Assembly (NCBI GenBank): GCA_001599935.1 | Contig: BCIJ01000002.1 | Span: forward strand, 99,811-163,810 | Direction: 5' to 3' | Length of the DNA: 64,000 nucleotides | From: Holtermannia corniformis | Taxonomy: Eukaryota; Basidiomycota; Tremellomycetes; Holtermanniales | Part shown: piece by piece, positions 1 to 13,226 of the stretch | Numbering within the stretch: the stretch's first letter is position 1 | How the letters are laid out: every line of letters begins with the position of its first letter | Position numbers and translations under genes: made by a program | Notes under the pieces: model-generated | Databases searched by the model: none | Told to the model about the DNA's origin: nothing | What the model saw: the letters and a program-made list of their open reading frames with translations, nothing else

Positions 1-612
1 GGCGATCCAGCGACGTGCGACCCACGAAAGGAGACTCACCTTGCCTTGCCTTGCTCTGATCAACTGGGCCTGTAACGAGGATGCATCAGACGATTATCAC
101 CCACACGACGACCAGCACTGCCCAGCGGTCAATTGCACAGACGTGACTCGCCCGCGGCATTCGCAACAGGGCGGCGTTCAGACCTGTACAGCTTGACATC
201 TGCAGAGAGACTTGACAACCGCATCCCGCCAAGACCGGTGTTGTACCGCAATGGCAGACCCTCGACAGCAGCATCACCATCTTGCTTTTCGTTTCGCATG
301 CCTAAACGTCCGAGCTCATGTGACGTAGGTGCGCGCTCGCAATCGGCTTCGTTCCTCTTGCTGTGTACGACCACCTTGCGCTCGGGTCAGGAAACTGACA
401 GCACCGTCCACAAGAGCTCGGCATCTTGCAGACCGAGTGCCAAAACGTCAGACTGCACCGAGGTCAAACTAGCGTCCGAGCGAGCGGCGGCGGCAATAGT
501 GCCCGTGCTCGTGTGCCAGTAAGTCGGCGCCAGCGTGGGCAAAGGTATCAGCTGATCATGGCTCACGCACGTATAAGACCTTGGGCAGTCTGCTCTCTCA
601 CCCTCAGTCATC
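1..612. other. left-edge non-coding stretch, promoter side of the MATE gene
   Basis: No reading frame here resembles a known family. The open frames on either strand depend on non-ATG starts or encode low-complexity sequence. A splice-donor-like motif on the minus strand near position 38 (reading AAG then GTGAGT) leaves open a minus-strand exon entering from the left edge, but no protein could be built from it. Confidence 0.4.
571..578 (+). promoter_or_regulatory. TATA-like box of the MATE gene
   Basis: GTATAAGA lies 42 bases before the ATG at 613. It is the only TATA-like match close to this start. Position and sequence are seen; the function is inferred. Confidence 0.3.
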
Positions 613-3338
613 ATGTCAAATTTTCCGCACGCGTCCCAGATCTCGTCGAGCCTCTCGACTTCACCCTATGGTCCGTGCATCAGCTGACCGGCTGCGCCAT
701 GCTAATCGTCAAATCGCAGCGGTCCAATCCAACCTCGAAAACCTGATCAATCGGTCCCGAACCCACCCCCATCCTCATCGATTGAGCACCCACTCTGCTC
801 AACGACCATTACTTGCGCCCTCGACCGCACTGGATGATGAACCTCCAACACCCGACTCGGTTCTCAAGTCTGCCATTGCGGCCGAGGAAGACGATGAGAA
901 TGCTGCCATCCTCCTCTCGTCGGATGCGGACGAGGATAGTGCACTGCTCCCACCGCCGACAAGCTCGCGTCGCGGCCGTGCATCATATGGCACACTCAGC
1001 ACCCCGCTCGGTTTCGCCCGCTCAGACCAGGAACGCCGCAGGCTGAGCGCAAGTCATCCGAGGGCAGGCTCATCCCGCTCTCGCTCGGCCAAGCGAAGTC
1101 CACCTAGGCGAGAGCCCGTGCTCCCACCCGAGATCTCACCGGCCGCCTCACCCGGTGCGAGTGGCATCTCACTTCTCTCGGCTCCAGGTGGAATCTCCCC
1201 CGTGTCCACACTACGAGGTCGACACCACGAGCCGCGACCGCTTCAGGCAGGCTACGTAGATGAGGAAGGCGAAGGATTGCTGGATGAAGAGCGCCTGGCC
1301 GTAGGCTTGGGAATGGGATTGGGCGGCTATGCGGGCGGTCAAGCACACGGCCATCCCATCGATGCCGATCCAGCAGAAGAGCTCGACGCAACAGATCTCC
1401 AGCTACCGACCGGAGATGACGGGCGAGAAGTCATGGTCGGCCGCCAGGCCCTCAGGGTTTGCCATCAGTTCATTCCCCCAACTCGATGCTGATACCAGGT
1501 CCAGGCTGAGATCCCGATCCTTCTTCGAAACGCCGTCCCGGCATTCTTGACACAGTTTGCAGAGTACTCGCTCGTCTTGGCGTCGGTCATCAGTATCGGA
1601 CATCTCGGCACTACGGATCTTGCAGCGTCCTCGTGAGTCGGGCTCTGAGGTCGGGGCTTGTGCGCTGACGAGCTTGTACAGACTTGCGTCTATGACAGCT
1701 TCAGTGTCGTGCTTCTCCATTGTCCAGGGCTTGGCTTCTGCGCGTGAGTCGGGTCGGTTTTGTTGATTGACTAGACTGACGTGAGCGGCAGTGGATACAC
1801 TACTGCCTGCCGCCTGGACCTCGTCTGACCCGACCCGCGTCGGGCTCTGGACACAGCGCATGGCCGTTGTCATGGTCGTGGCCATGGTATGTAACGTATG
1901 TGATGCGCGAATGATTCAAACTCAAGGATCGCAGATGCCGATGCTGCTCCTCTTTTGGAATGTCGAAGGGATCTTGCTCATGCTTCGTCAAGGTCGGTCT
2001 GGAGTCACCCTGGCTCATGATGTTCAGCTTATCGGTCTCAGAACCCGACGTAGCACACCAGGCTTCACGTTACCTCCGCGCATTGAGCTTTGGCATCCCA
2101 GGCTACGCCGGAAACATTGTTATGAAAAAGTCGGTGCCGCTGTCCCACCACGCCGTCTGTGCTGAGAAACGTTGCAGATACCACAACTGCCAAGGCAACT
2201 TGCACGTACCGACCGTCATCATCTTCATCGTCGCGCCAATCAACATGCTCACCAATTGGGGGTTGGTGAGTTACGCTCGCTGCTGTCATGCGATCTCATG
2301 GTCTGATCTACCGAATAGGTCTGGGGGCCTGCACCGATCAGGCTAGGATTCATCGGTGCTCCGTTGGCAACTGGCATCAGCTTCAACCTCTGCGTAAGTT
2401 TTCGAACGCGACACAAGGTGCTGACCGATAGTTCATCATGTCCTTGGTCTATGCCTTGAAATGGGGGCCAAAGGAAGCAATGTATCCGCTCCACGCCAGC
2501 ACGCTCTTTGCAAAGCTGGGCACGGTCACATCGCTCGGCCTTGCGGGCACTATCATGGTATGTGCCCTGCACCGGGTACGTGCCAGGACTGACGCTGCCC
2601 AGTTGTCATCCGAATGGTGGGCTTGGGAAGCCGCTGCCCTGGCCGCGTCACTGCTTGGTCCGACAGCCCTTGCCGCACAGTCGGTCCTTTTGGTGACATG
2701 TTCTACCACCTACCAAGTGCCAATGGCGATCGCGATTGCCTCGGCTGTCCGCGTGGGCAACTTGCTTGGCGCTGGTAGGGGATGGGAGGCCAAGTGGGCT
2801 GCGAACGCCAGCATGGGTCTAAGCATCTGTACGGCTTTCCTCAACAGGTGCGTTCACTGTATATTCGGCAAAAAGACTGACGGTGTGTCGCAGCGCCATC
2901 CTGCTCATCTTCAAGGACAACTGGGGTAAACTGTTCAACAACGATCCGGCCGTCGTCGCCCTCGTGTCCGACATCTTGCCCTATGTCGCCTTCTTCCAAT
3001 TAACAGACGGTTTGGCGGGCACGACCGGCTCGATCCTTCGCTCACTCGGCTTGCACCACACCGGCGCCCTCATCAACCTGACATCCTACTACGTCTTCGG
3101 CCTGCCTCTTGGTCTCTGGCTCACCTTTACCGACAAGATCAATGGCGGCAAGGGACTTGGCCTCAAGGGACTCTGGATCGGCCTCAGTGTCGCGCTACTG
3201 TACGCCGCTGTGCTCAGTCTGCTTCTCGTGCTCCGCGCAGACTGGAACCGAGCCGTCCAGCGCGTCCGTGAACGTCTCGGTCTCGGCCCAGTCGAAGTCG
3301 AGGGAGTCGACGCGAAACCAGACCGCGGACAGGCCTAA
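613..3338 (+). CDS. MATE family multidrug/metabolite efflux transporter
   Basis: Predicted multidrug and toxin extrusion (MATE) antiporter that exports small molecules across a membrane using a cation gradient. The start is the ATG at 613. A 58-base first exon (613-670) joins at 720 after an intron ending CGCAG, and the frame continues into a long serine/acidic N-terminal region of about 260 residues (exon 2 is 720-1456) before the membrane domain. Family motifs follow in order: IPILLRNAVPAFLTQ, VISIGHLGTTDLAA, GLASALDTLLPAAW with VGLWTQR, FWNVEGILLMLRQ, VIIFIVAPINMLTNW, RLGFIGAPLATG, AIAIASAVRVGNLLGAG and TDGLAGTTGSILRSLG. These match the twelve-helix two-half fold. About ten introns of 45-60 nt interrupt it. 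The long cytosolic N-terminus is usual for fungal MATE proteins. It converges on the GH16 gene with 91 bases between stops. The substrate cannot be told from sequence. Confidence 0.93.
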
Positions 3339-3429
3339 CGTCATCAACTTGTCGCTATCAACGCATGCATCTGTACACATCTTGCGGCAGCTAGAACGGC
3401 TACAGATACAAAGCCCACGGGGAGGCAGC

Positions 3430-5388
3430 TCAGCACGTCTTCCACATCTTGACGCTCTCAACTGCCAGTCCTCGCCGAGTCACGTCTTCGGGCCACGTCT
3501 TGTACCAACGGTCCTTTGAGAGCCAAAAGTCTGTCATGTCAGGACGTGTCTGCGCGGGGCGCGATAGACTGACCGGACATGGAAGTGCCTGAGCCATCAA
3601 CCCAAGGCTTGGAGCCTTGCCCATCGGGAAAGTATCCGTTTGTACCGCCAACGGCGACGTTCATGATCAAGTAGAACGCTGTCACACGGTCAGGGACGCT
3701 CGGGTTCAGGAAAGAGTACAGACCCTGGTCAAACGGCGCGACGTTGTTCTCCGACTGGATCCACGGGTTGGTGAGCTTGATGACCGAGCTGTCGTTTGTA
3801 ACCGTGCTGGGAAAGTTGCCCCGGGTCCAGAACGACTCTTTGCTGAAGCGAAGGGAGATGACTTGGGCGACCTTGCTGTCGATGTCTGTGCGTTGTTAGT
3901 CTATCAGCTCGGTGCCGACTGCGCAACGTACAAGTCCACATGTACTTGTCGTTCCACTCCAGGCCATAAGTGTGGAACTCTTCGTTGTAGTACGTCCGGC
4001 GCTGCTGGCGATAGCCCCATGTCGAGTAGTAGCGGTCAAGATCGACTGTCGGACCCCAGTGAAGGGCCGACTGCGCGTAGTCGAACCCGCGTGTCGGGTA
4101 GGAAATGTTGTTTCCGCGCGACTCGACAATCTGCCAGAGTCAGCACCACGTTCAACCCGGTCGAGCACCCACGTCAATCTCCCCACTTCGAGGCCAAGCG
4201 CCGTAGGTGTTATTGACGGGCAGCATCCAAATCGCAGGCCAGATCCAATCACCCGTAGGCATCCGCGCCCTGACTTCGACCTTGCCGTACTTGATACTGA
4301 CGCTGTTCTTGGTGTGGATCCGCGCGCTCTGGACAGGGTTGATGACTGTCAACAGGGACGAGTTGGACACGGCGACGCATTGGGTCATGTTGGTCGAGGT
4401 GCAGGTGCCATCGGCCGTCAAGTTGAGTGTGTAACCATTGAAGATTGCGTCGGAGCCAAGGACATCGGATGTGAGGGTCGGGACGATGTAGAGCTTGCCG
4501 TCGCGCACAAACGTGTTGTTGTCAGACGCCGTCGTCCACTCAAACTGGCCATTCCTGCAAGTGTTAACAGTGGAACGTGACTAATCGAGCAACGGACCCG
4601 TAGCCGTCGACCCGGACTTCGTGCTCCCACACATCCTTGTTAAAGGTGGAAAAGTCGTCGTCGAGAACCAAACAGCTACAGCGATGTCAGTCCAGTTTGC
4701 GACAGCCCAGCGGCACCTACGTTTTGCCGAGGTTTGGAATAGACGCATAACCGTCATAGCAGACTGGCGGTCAGAACAAGCAATCACGTTGCTGATGCTA
4801 CTCACTGACTGCGGCGATCGCTACACCGAGGATAATTGAAACAATGGTGATCCACCGAGCCCACCGCTGCGCAGGATCTCGTTTCTCCAGCCACGGCTTG
4901 TAGATTTCTCCTTTGAGTCGGGTGCTTTGGAACGGTTTGCGTGCAGTCGCCGTCCCAACCTGGCCAGAGACCGGGCGCCCCGATGATCTCTTGGTCTTGC
5001 TGGAGGCCGGTTTCTCTCGGTGACTGCGGGACCGTACGCTGTTGCCAGATTTAGACCGCGGAAGTGATGTCGCTATGGACCCATCGAGTGATGTCTTGCC
5101 AGAGGATGGAAATGGCTGAGTAAATGTTGGGGGTGAGCTTGTAGATGGATCTGGTGAGTTGGGGATATCATTGATATGGATTTTGGGCGCCGCTGGCGCA
5201 GGTGGTGCTGCGGATGCGGACGGCTCGATCGGAAATTCATTCGAAGTGCGAATGGAGACGGCGGGGGTGCCGAATGGATTGTCCGGCTCAATGGTCCCAG
5301 GAGATGGTGCGGGCGATATGTCGTTGAGCAGGGGGCGCGAGGAAGGCGTCGACAGGAAAGTCGGTCGCTCCGGCGGAGAGTCGGGCAT
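3430..5388 (-). CDS. membrane-anchored glycoside hydrolase family 16 (beta-glucan active)
   Basis: Type II membrane protein with a GH16 domain, expected to hydrolyse or transglycosylate beta-1,3-glucan in the cell wall. The ATG at 5388 opens a long Ser/Pro-rich cytosolic tail of about 175 residues, ending in a basic stretch and one transmembrane helix (WARWITIVSIILGVAIAAV). After short exons the lumenal catalytic domain runs from LVLDDDFSTFNKDVWEHEV through SIKYGKVEVRARMPTGDW and WPAIWMLP. The catalytic motif is split by an intron and reads GEID/IVESRGNN once spliced, so the two acidic catalytic residues are intact. The end of the domain (LNVAVGGTNGYFPDG) is joined by a last intron to DFWLSKDRWYKTWPED and a stop at 3430. 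The IVESRGN version of the motif is the one seen in beta-glucan-recognition-like GH16 members, so this is not a plain Kre6/Skn1 copy. About 530 residues. Confidence 0.88.
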
Positions 5389-5846
5389 GATGGTCGATCC
5401 CTCGAGCGTGTGTTGGTTTGCAGATAATCAATACAAGCGCGCAGCTTCCCGAGCCGACGGCAATGTCCAAACAGAGCACCCGACACAAGCGAAGACTTGC
5501 GTAGCGCTGGAATCCGATGTCGATTGTATTGCGCCGGCGCTAACCTTGGGCCAATCTAAGAACAGCGGCGACGGGATGGGCCGGTCTCAGGCTTAGCATC
5601 CCCTGACAACATTGGCGTGCCGGTGACAGTCGCTTGCCGACAGAGATCACCTCTTGCGTCGCGCCCGACAGGAAGTGCCACGTGCCACTCGCGCTTTGTG
5701 GTGTTGCGCCCGGTCGGGCCATTGGCAGTGGCGGCAGTGATCGACGGCGGGGACGGCACTGCTTGGAAGCGATAGAGTACATGCGCGATTCGGATACACT
5801 ATGGACGGAGACGGAGACACGATGGGGAACAGTCGGTGGTGGTAGT

Positions 5847-8800
5847 CTATGAGAGGTAGAAAGCTTGGCCGCCCTCCTTCATGGCGCGCCCGAGCTGCGT
5901 CTCGAGCACCTCGCGCGTCGAGTAGTCGGGCATCTTGAGGTACTGCAGCCATGTCAGCGTTGACGACAGTTTGGTCGGGCACGTACTTGAGCACACGTCA
6001 TGACACTCGGGAGGTAGTCGTCGGCCTTGTACGGGGCTTCGTGCGGCTTGCGAACGACTGTGAATGGAGGGTTGAGGCCACGGAAGCCGCCGATGGGCAG
6101 TTTCGGGGCGCCGGTGACGCTGATTCAGTTAGCCTGGCGACATCAAGTGGGCGGGCGACGCACAATTGCAAAAAGTCACGGCGTGTCGCCTTGTCGTACG
6201 AGGTCATGGTGTCGATCAGGTTGCGAACGGCTCGACTGTCTGCATTGTAGCCGTGGTCGGCCTTGATGGCACGTTCGAGAGCTGGTGCTGCGTCAGCAGG
6301 CGGATGCGCCACGTCGCGCGACGCACTCTCTCGGCTCCAGTCTTCTTCCGTATTGCCGAATAGCAGAGACAACTCTCCCGGCGAAAAGATTTGCAAATCC
6401 TGGATAGGGAAGATCGATGAGAAGCCTGAAGGGTCAGCAACCATACTGCCTTCAACGCTTACCGACCATTCTTGAACGCTTTGACTTGAGCCGCCACCCC
6501 GACACCGAGCGTATAATCGAGCACTTTGTCGAGGTACTCTTCCACATTGTCGTCGGTGACCGCAATGTCGCCACCGCCGGGTTTGAGCTCGATATCGTAG
6601 CCGGGCAAAGTGAATTCGAGAGCCAGATCCTCGATACGAACGCCCTTGACAGTAACAGAGGCGAGTTTGTTCGCGCGTGCTTCGGGTGTCTGCAATCTGT
6701 CAGCCGCGTCGGTCGACGAGTGTGCATACCGACCAAAGTCGTCAAAGCCTCAATCTCTTTGCGCGTCTGTACGTAGGTATGCAGAGACTCGAGGTTGCGC
6801 GCAAACTCGGGGTCCACCATCTGTGCTAGTCAGCCCTGTGCACGAGTCCACCGAGACGACCCACCCGCAGCGACGCAAAGGTCTTTGGCACTCGCGAACC
6901 GAGGATCAGCTTGAGGAAGACCTTGTTCAGGTTGACGTCGATGATGCGCGAATCCAGCAAGGCGCGGCCAACGAACAAGCCAAGAATTTTGAAGTGATGC
7001 AAGCGCGCCCTATCACAGTCAGAAGAAGCCTCGCACCAGTGCGCTACTTACTGCGTCGCCTCGTCGTACGTCTCCTGAGGCAAGATCGGCGAGGGGAAGA
7101 GACCTCGCTGGTGCACGACGTATTTCCCGGGGATTGCCGAGTCTTCATCTCTCCACATCGCCAACGAGCGCCTGGCAAACTCTTTCGACACGAGCGTGTA
7201 GAACTCGAGAGTCGGACCGAGACCGGTGCCGATTTCTTCAAAGTATTCGACCTCGAGGGTGCCGCGGACCGCGCCGTAGAGGTCGAGCACCTTGCTAGCC
7301 GACTCGAGCATCGAGGAACGTGAGATGCGGACCTTGTTGCGCGGCAAGCGGATGAGGCTATTGATGTTTTCATCCCGCCGGTTGGGGTTGCGCGGTTGCA
7401 TTGCTTGCCATCGCATGAGCAGGCGCTCGTTGCCGAATGAAGAGTTTTGCAGGAACGAGTAGCGCGTCTCAAAGGGGAACAGGAAGGGATAGTTTTGCGG
7501 CAGGATCAAAGACCACTCGGCCATACAAAAGCTGCGCTGTTAGTCTTGCGCTGCTTGGAGGCCGGAAACCAACCTCGCAACGACCATGGTCTCCTCGAGC
7601 TGCCTTGACAGCTTGGCAGTCAGCTTGTTGTTGATGAACAGGTTCTCGTCGAGCTGCGCGTCGGCATGTGCTGGTGAAGCGTCTCTGGCCTCGACCGTGA
7701 GAGAGTGGACAACATTCAGCAGTCGCAGTATCTTGGCCGTCGGAGAGTCTTTGCTGAGTGACGGAGGCAGCGACGTTGTGGATGGCTCTGGCGAAGCGGC
7801 AACGTCGGGCACAGCGTTCGTTGCTATCTCGGATCAGCAACACGGCAATGGATATCCGTGACCTACGCTTCGGCGCCGGGCCCGGTATCTTCCGGAACTT
7901 CATGAGGACGTTCGAGTTGAAGACGTTGAAGGAGCTCGGCGACACGCCAGGACCCGGTAGGCCATGCTTGTGAATGGCGCCGTAGACGGTATCCGACATT
8001 GCGAGTTTGTGACCTTCGAGATAGAACTCGAGGTGCCAGGGCGGTACCTTGACAGCCGAAGCGTACGATCCTTGTTGCGCCGAGCTGGCTGCGGGAGCGG
8101 TGGACCCTTGCGCAGGCGTCGGGACCCTGGTCCCATCGGGAGTTTGAGCCACGGCTTTACCATCTGAAACGTTAGTCAAAGCCGGGCAAAGACGCAGACC
8201 AACCATCGGCAACGGCAACATCCACCGTCTTCGCTGGCGGAGGCGGGATCTCCTCATCCATATCTTCCTCGTATACCTAGTCGAGGCAATCAGCAGGAGA
8301 AGCAGTGAGGAGCAATGGCGCACCTCGTGATCGTAATCTTCGTCAGAGTAACCATCTCCGTCGTCAAAGTCGAGACCCATCGGCATGCCCAGACCGCCAG
8401 CTCGTAGAGCGGCCACGGCACTTTCCAGCGGCATCGTGTCGGATCCAGCTGCAGCAGGGTCGGAGGTTGATGATTCGGCAGCTGCAGCGCTGACTGTTGT
8501 GGCCTGGGCGGCGCTGAGACGGGCACTGCGTCGCCTCTGAGGTTTGCCTTTCGAGGGGGTTTCTGCAGACGATGACCCAGTTGCAGGATTGTTCGAGGTG
8601 CTTGTCGACCCTGTAGCGGCTGTCGCTGGGGCTGACGATGACGAGTCGGGACGAGGCATTCCAAGTGCAGCCCGCACGGCTTCCAGCTGTGCCGCCGCGC
8701 CGCGACCGTGAGGAACGGTAAGGAGCCCATCAGTCCCCTCTGGCCCGCCTCCCTTTGCCTCACGGAACGCCCTGAGCATATCCGCCATACTTTCCCCGAA

Positions 8801-11800
8801 CCCAATCGTGAACCGAGGGATAAGGTACTCTTGGAGCATCTGCATGTGGGCCAGTCCGTGAATGGTGACGCCCATGATGGGCGGCGGCTTTGAAGCGTCC
8901 GTGTTGTCGTCAGACTGTAGGCGCACGCGGATACAGCGCGTCAGGGGCGAAGTGTAGGATCGAGACGTGTCTGTCTGCGTTAGAGTGTGTCACAACTCAG
9001 AGGAAGCACTCACCAACCACAGGACCAGCCTTGACAGTCTCGACTGTAAAGTCTTCCAATCTGCTCAAACTCTCATGCAGGCGCTTGACGAGCATGGTAA
9101 GAGGACTGCTCGATGCGCCACGAGGCTCGGTAAAGCTCTCAAACAGCAGTGCGCGCCGATCGTCCCGCGAGACTGTCGCCATCAGCCAAGTACCTCGAGG
9201 CGACCACGCCACTGACCGACACCATGAACGGTAACAAACTCGAGCAAACCATCCACGAGTCCACTCTTGAGCAGCTCAAAGCTCGACAGCGCATCGTTCT
9301 CATTCTTGAACAAGTCTGCGATCACGCGCAGCGTCTCTCTGAGCTCGGCTTCACCAGCCTGCGGCGTCGTGAGCTTGTTGACGAGGTTGGACAAGTTGTC
9401 GAGTGCGAGCGTTGCCGCGTCTTGTTCACCGCCGTCAGACTCGAATGTCTTTTTCGCGCCGAGCACACGGGCACGGAAGATGTTGAGGTCGGTCGGGTCG
9501 ATCGGCGTGCTGGGCGTACGAGGACGGGTCGTACCGACGGCAGGATCGACGGCGGCAAAGACGCTGCCCATGCCGGCAAAGAGCTCGTTGGCCGAAACGA
9601 CCGGCTTGGGCCCTTCATCCTCGGATGACGCAGCAGGTGGGGGAACTGCAGCAGCCGCCTCGACAGGCTCGGGCTTGACGGCCGCCGCTTCCTTTGCCGC
9701 CGTCTCCGACGTGGTCTCTTGCGCTGCGAGCTGCTCAATCTCAAACACGACGCCCTCGCGCCGGAACGAGGTGTGGTACACTTCTGACAGCTTGATAACG
9801 AGGCATTCGACGAGCTGAAGCGCGGCGAGGGTGAATGCGGGGTTATCCTTGGATGAGATGATTGCGCCGAGGAAGCTCGCCATAGGAACGGCCTGGACGG
9901 CGTCAGCCTTTACTTATACCGTACGCACAGGACATACCCTCAGCACCGCCTTGAGCTCGACCGGCTCGACAAACGCGACCGACTTGAGCAAGCCCGTCAG
10001 CACTTTTGACCTGACGCGCGTCGATACCGAAGCGGCATAGACATCGACGAGGACCGGGACGATTGCGCGCGTGAATTTCGTAATGAGCTCGGGCTCGGAC
10101 TTGAGAAGTTCGATCCGGTGTTCGAGCTGAAGCTCGGCGTCTTTACGGCTCTGGGATAACAGGCTCTGTGCGGATGTCGCCGAGCCGTCGGTTGATCCGG
10201 CCGACGACGCTGCCTTGCTTTGACGTGTACTGTGGCGTGTTGCCCTCTCTCGCGCGCGCTGGAGCTTGCCGAGCGCCTTTTCAGAGTATGCGCGGTGGTC
10301 GAACACGCCGTCTGTAGGCGTTAGTACGGCGATGTGAACGCACAAAGAGCAACTTACCCTTTGGTAGTGGTGGTAACAACTCGGTGATGAGTGCCAACGC
10401 CTCCTCGACCTGATCTTTGGGCCTGTGCGCCAAGTTCTGCAATACCGCCATATCGGCCACACCACCACCGAGACCCTGACCACCGGCCGACTGGCCCTGT
10501 TCGGCGCCGTCGTCTGTCGGCGGCAACACGCCCGTCAAAATCTGGTACAGCGTATCGGTCATGCCGGCCTCGAGGAATGCGATCGTCACTTTGGCCGAGG
10601 CCCGTGCGGACGTTGTCAAACTCTTGAGAAGGTGGGTGTAGGTTGTAGGAGACAACAAGGGGGAACCGCCGGATGGGATCAGCAGCGCGTTAATAGCTGT
10701 CACTGTTGCCGAGTCGAGCAGGCCTTCGAGGTGGTCTGCGTTGTGGCGGTACGACTCGAGGGTGCGGACGACGGCGAGCGTTGCTTGTTCGACGAGGCGC
10801 TGGTCAGAGTACGCGAGCACCTGACGGAGGACAGGGAACGCATCGCGGACCATGGGGTAGTAGTCTGACGAAACGCTGCGGCAGCAGTTTGCAGCGGCCG
10901 TCACGGCCGTGCGCTGGACATTGGTGTTGAAAAAGTCGAGAAAGGTGAGGAGAGCAGCGAGGCCGCCCTCTTTTACGACGTAGGCCGGTGTCTCGCTCGA
11001 GATCTTTTCCAAGGTCTGTCGCTGATCAGTGGCTGGCACGGCGCAGAAGGATGACTCACGCTGAGAGTCTGTTCGGCCAGTTCAATGTAGGAGATCTCTT
11101 TGAGCTTTGAGCAGAGCACCTTGACGGCGCCGAGGTGGACCAGGGTATGGCCCGAGCCCGGCATCGCCTCGAGAAGATGCGCCAGACAGCGGCATGCGAC
11201 GAGCTGAGCCTCGGCCTCGTCGCCTCCGGGCGGCATCTCACCGCCCGAGCTCATCGCGAGCACAGCAGCCATCTGAGCGTCCTCGTCCATCTCTTCATCC
11301 TCTTCATCATGGTCCGACTCGGCCTCTGTAGGGTTGACAATGTTCGGCTTGCCATCGAGGATGGCGATAAACTCTGTGGCAAAGCCTTCGATGCTGAATG
11401 CGCTCGCCAGGGTCTCTTCGGTGGCGACTAGCAGGAGTTCAGAGCACTCTTGCAGAGCTCGGAGCCGTTTGTTGGTTTTGGGCGACCGAAGGTTTTGCCG
11501 CAGGCGTTGAAACCGGTTGGTGAAGGCACTGCCACCGCCGAGCCCACGATAGGCGTCGCCAAGGAGTAGAGCCGTGGTCGCCGGGTCGACGTCCATCTCG
11601 CCAAAGCGCAGAAACGGGTTGGCCGGTAGAGGGCGCAAGCCTGCCGCGGCCAGGATCCCACTCGGGCCGGCAGCACGCGACGGGCGACGGGCATCGTCGT
11701 CGTCTTGATCGTGCTCGTCGTCGTGGTCTTCGTCCATTGGGCCGGAAGGGTCTTCTTCGACCCACTGCGACTCGTCGTCGTCGTCCATGTCGTGATCGTG

Positions 11801-12517
11801 CAGGAAGGATGCTGACGAGGGTCAGTATGCAAAGGACCTTGTGGCGAACGGGCACTGACCGAGATCGCCCTTCTTTGCGCGTTCCGTGTTTGACGGGCCA
11901 ACGATCGAGTTCTTCTTGCTGGCCGAGCTGGCCATGTCAGCTTTGTGCCGCGTTCCAGTGATTACTCACGTAGGTCGCTTGGGCATCTTTGCCTTTGCTT
12001 TGCCCTTTGCCTTTGCCGTGACGGGTTTAGCTTTGGCCTTGGCTTTGGCCGCGGTGGAGGTCGCGGTCTTTGCTTTCTTCTTGGGCGGCTCTGGCTCGGG
12101 TGAGGGCTCGGGTGAGGGTTCGAGCTCGGAGAGATCAGACGAGGAAGGGTCTGGCGAAGGCGATGGAAGGGCGCGCTTCTTGCCTTTGGGATCGGTGGTT
12201 GGGTTGGGTTGAGATTGCCGGCGCCTGAGATGATCGGTCAGCGCCGAGCGAGAGCGCAGAGTGCGAGTGGCGACGGTTCTATCGCCACAGCAGCCGTCTA
12301 CTAACCTCTTGGTGTCTTTGATGTCCTTTACACTGCCTTCGGGCAAGGAGCGGCGCGGAGCCCTGGCGGAAGGTTTCGTGCTCGTGCTCGTACTCGCGGC
12401 TTGCAACTGCTCGAGCTCACGCACGCGCGCTCGGGTCACTCTGCCCACTGGTACGATCGGTTTGGTACTGGTCGTCGGCGGATGTACGGTATCGCTTGCT
12501 GGAACCCGCGCGTCCAT
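5847..12517 (-). CDS. UFD4: HECT-type E3 ubiquitin ligase, Ufd4/TRIP12-like
   Basis: Very large protein (about 1,950-2,000 residues) that attaches ubiquitin to N-degron or ubiquitin-fusion substrates. The ATG at 12517 starts a basic Lys/Ala/Pro tail with SPEPSPEPEP and KAKAKAK stretches, likely a nuclear localisation region. An acidic segment (MDDDDESQWVEEDPSGPMD) comes next, then armadillo-like helical repeats (LQECSELLLVATEE, VYFVKEGG-type helix YVVKEGGLAALLTFLDFF, RTAVTAAANCCRSVSSDYY) typical of Ufd4/TRIP12. The C-terminus is a HECT domain: DLQIFSPGELSLLFGN, then PSVMTCAQ joined by an intron to YLKMPDYSTREVLE, ending GQAFYLS and stop at 5847. The active-site cysteine codon is at 5993-5995. 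More than ten introns of about 45-60 nt. UFD4 is used as the nearest family name; substrate range is inferred. Confidence 0.93.
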
Positions 12518-13226
12518 TAGAGGGAGCTCGGTCTCGGTTGATCGGGTTCACTCGGTGCGCGGCGGCATCGAACGGTAGAGCGAGACGGGGACTGGGTGTG
12601 CGGTGGTGTCAGCTGAGTTTGCAGACAGAGAACACGCCGAGTCGTGCGAGACGGACGACGGGGAAGAAGCAGACAACGCAGAGGACAAGGGCGTCAACGG
12701 ACCGAGCTGACAGGGGAACCAGTGGCGGCGGTGAGCCTACCACGCACGCCTATTGGTTTAGGGGCGCCTATGACCGCTGCGGTGCTAAATAGGCGCGCTC
12801 GCAGCCCGCAAAGGATTACAACGGGTCTCGCACACTGTGGGCTCGGCTCTGGGCAGCCTCGATTGACCATATGTATAGATGAGTGACATGCATCGCACCG
12901 TATAGCTTGGGTAAATGTCCTGCCAGACAGCCTCGAGCGTGCACTGACAGGGTAAATGTATGGAGATGCTAATGGGGTGCTAGCACAATGTTAGCGGCCG
13001 CAACTCTTATACCGTCCTACGAGACGTCCCAACCTGCAAAGCAGCTGTACAGGATCGAGCACAGCTCAGAGCGGTTCAGATCGAGGTAGATCAGGATCAC
13101 CGCTGCCTGTCTGATCATCGGTGCGTCATCCATCCGCCCAGACGTCCTCGTCACTCGTCTGACTCGACTGCTCCAGAGCGACGTTCCTTGTACACCTTTG
13201 ACTCAACGCCAGCTTCGCTACCCACC
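12518..13226. promoter_or_regulatory. shared divergent intergenic region, UFD4-like / TRL1
   Basis: About 710 bases between the start codons of two genes that point away from each other. No protein-coding signal was found. It must hold both promoters, but no clear TATA box or repeated operator-like motif stands out. Confidence 0.5.

Noticed and set aside
129..522. Overlapping open frames on both strands at the left edge
   Set aside because: They begin at non-ATG codons or overlap each other, show no family resemblance, and have low-complexity composition. A minus-strand exon here cannot be excluded but cannot be supported.
13188..13226. Upstream extension of the tRNA ligase start
   Set aside because: The extension would begin at TTG. 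The ATG at 13227 has a strong context and fits the family.
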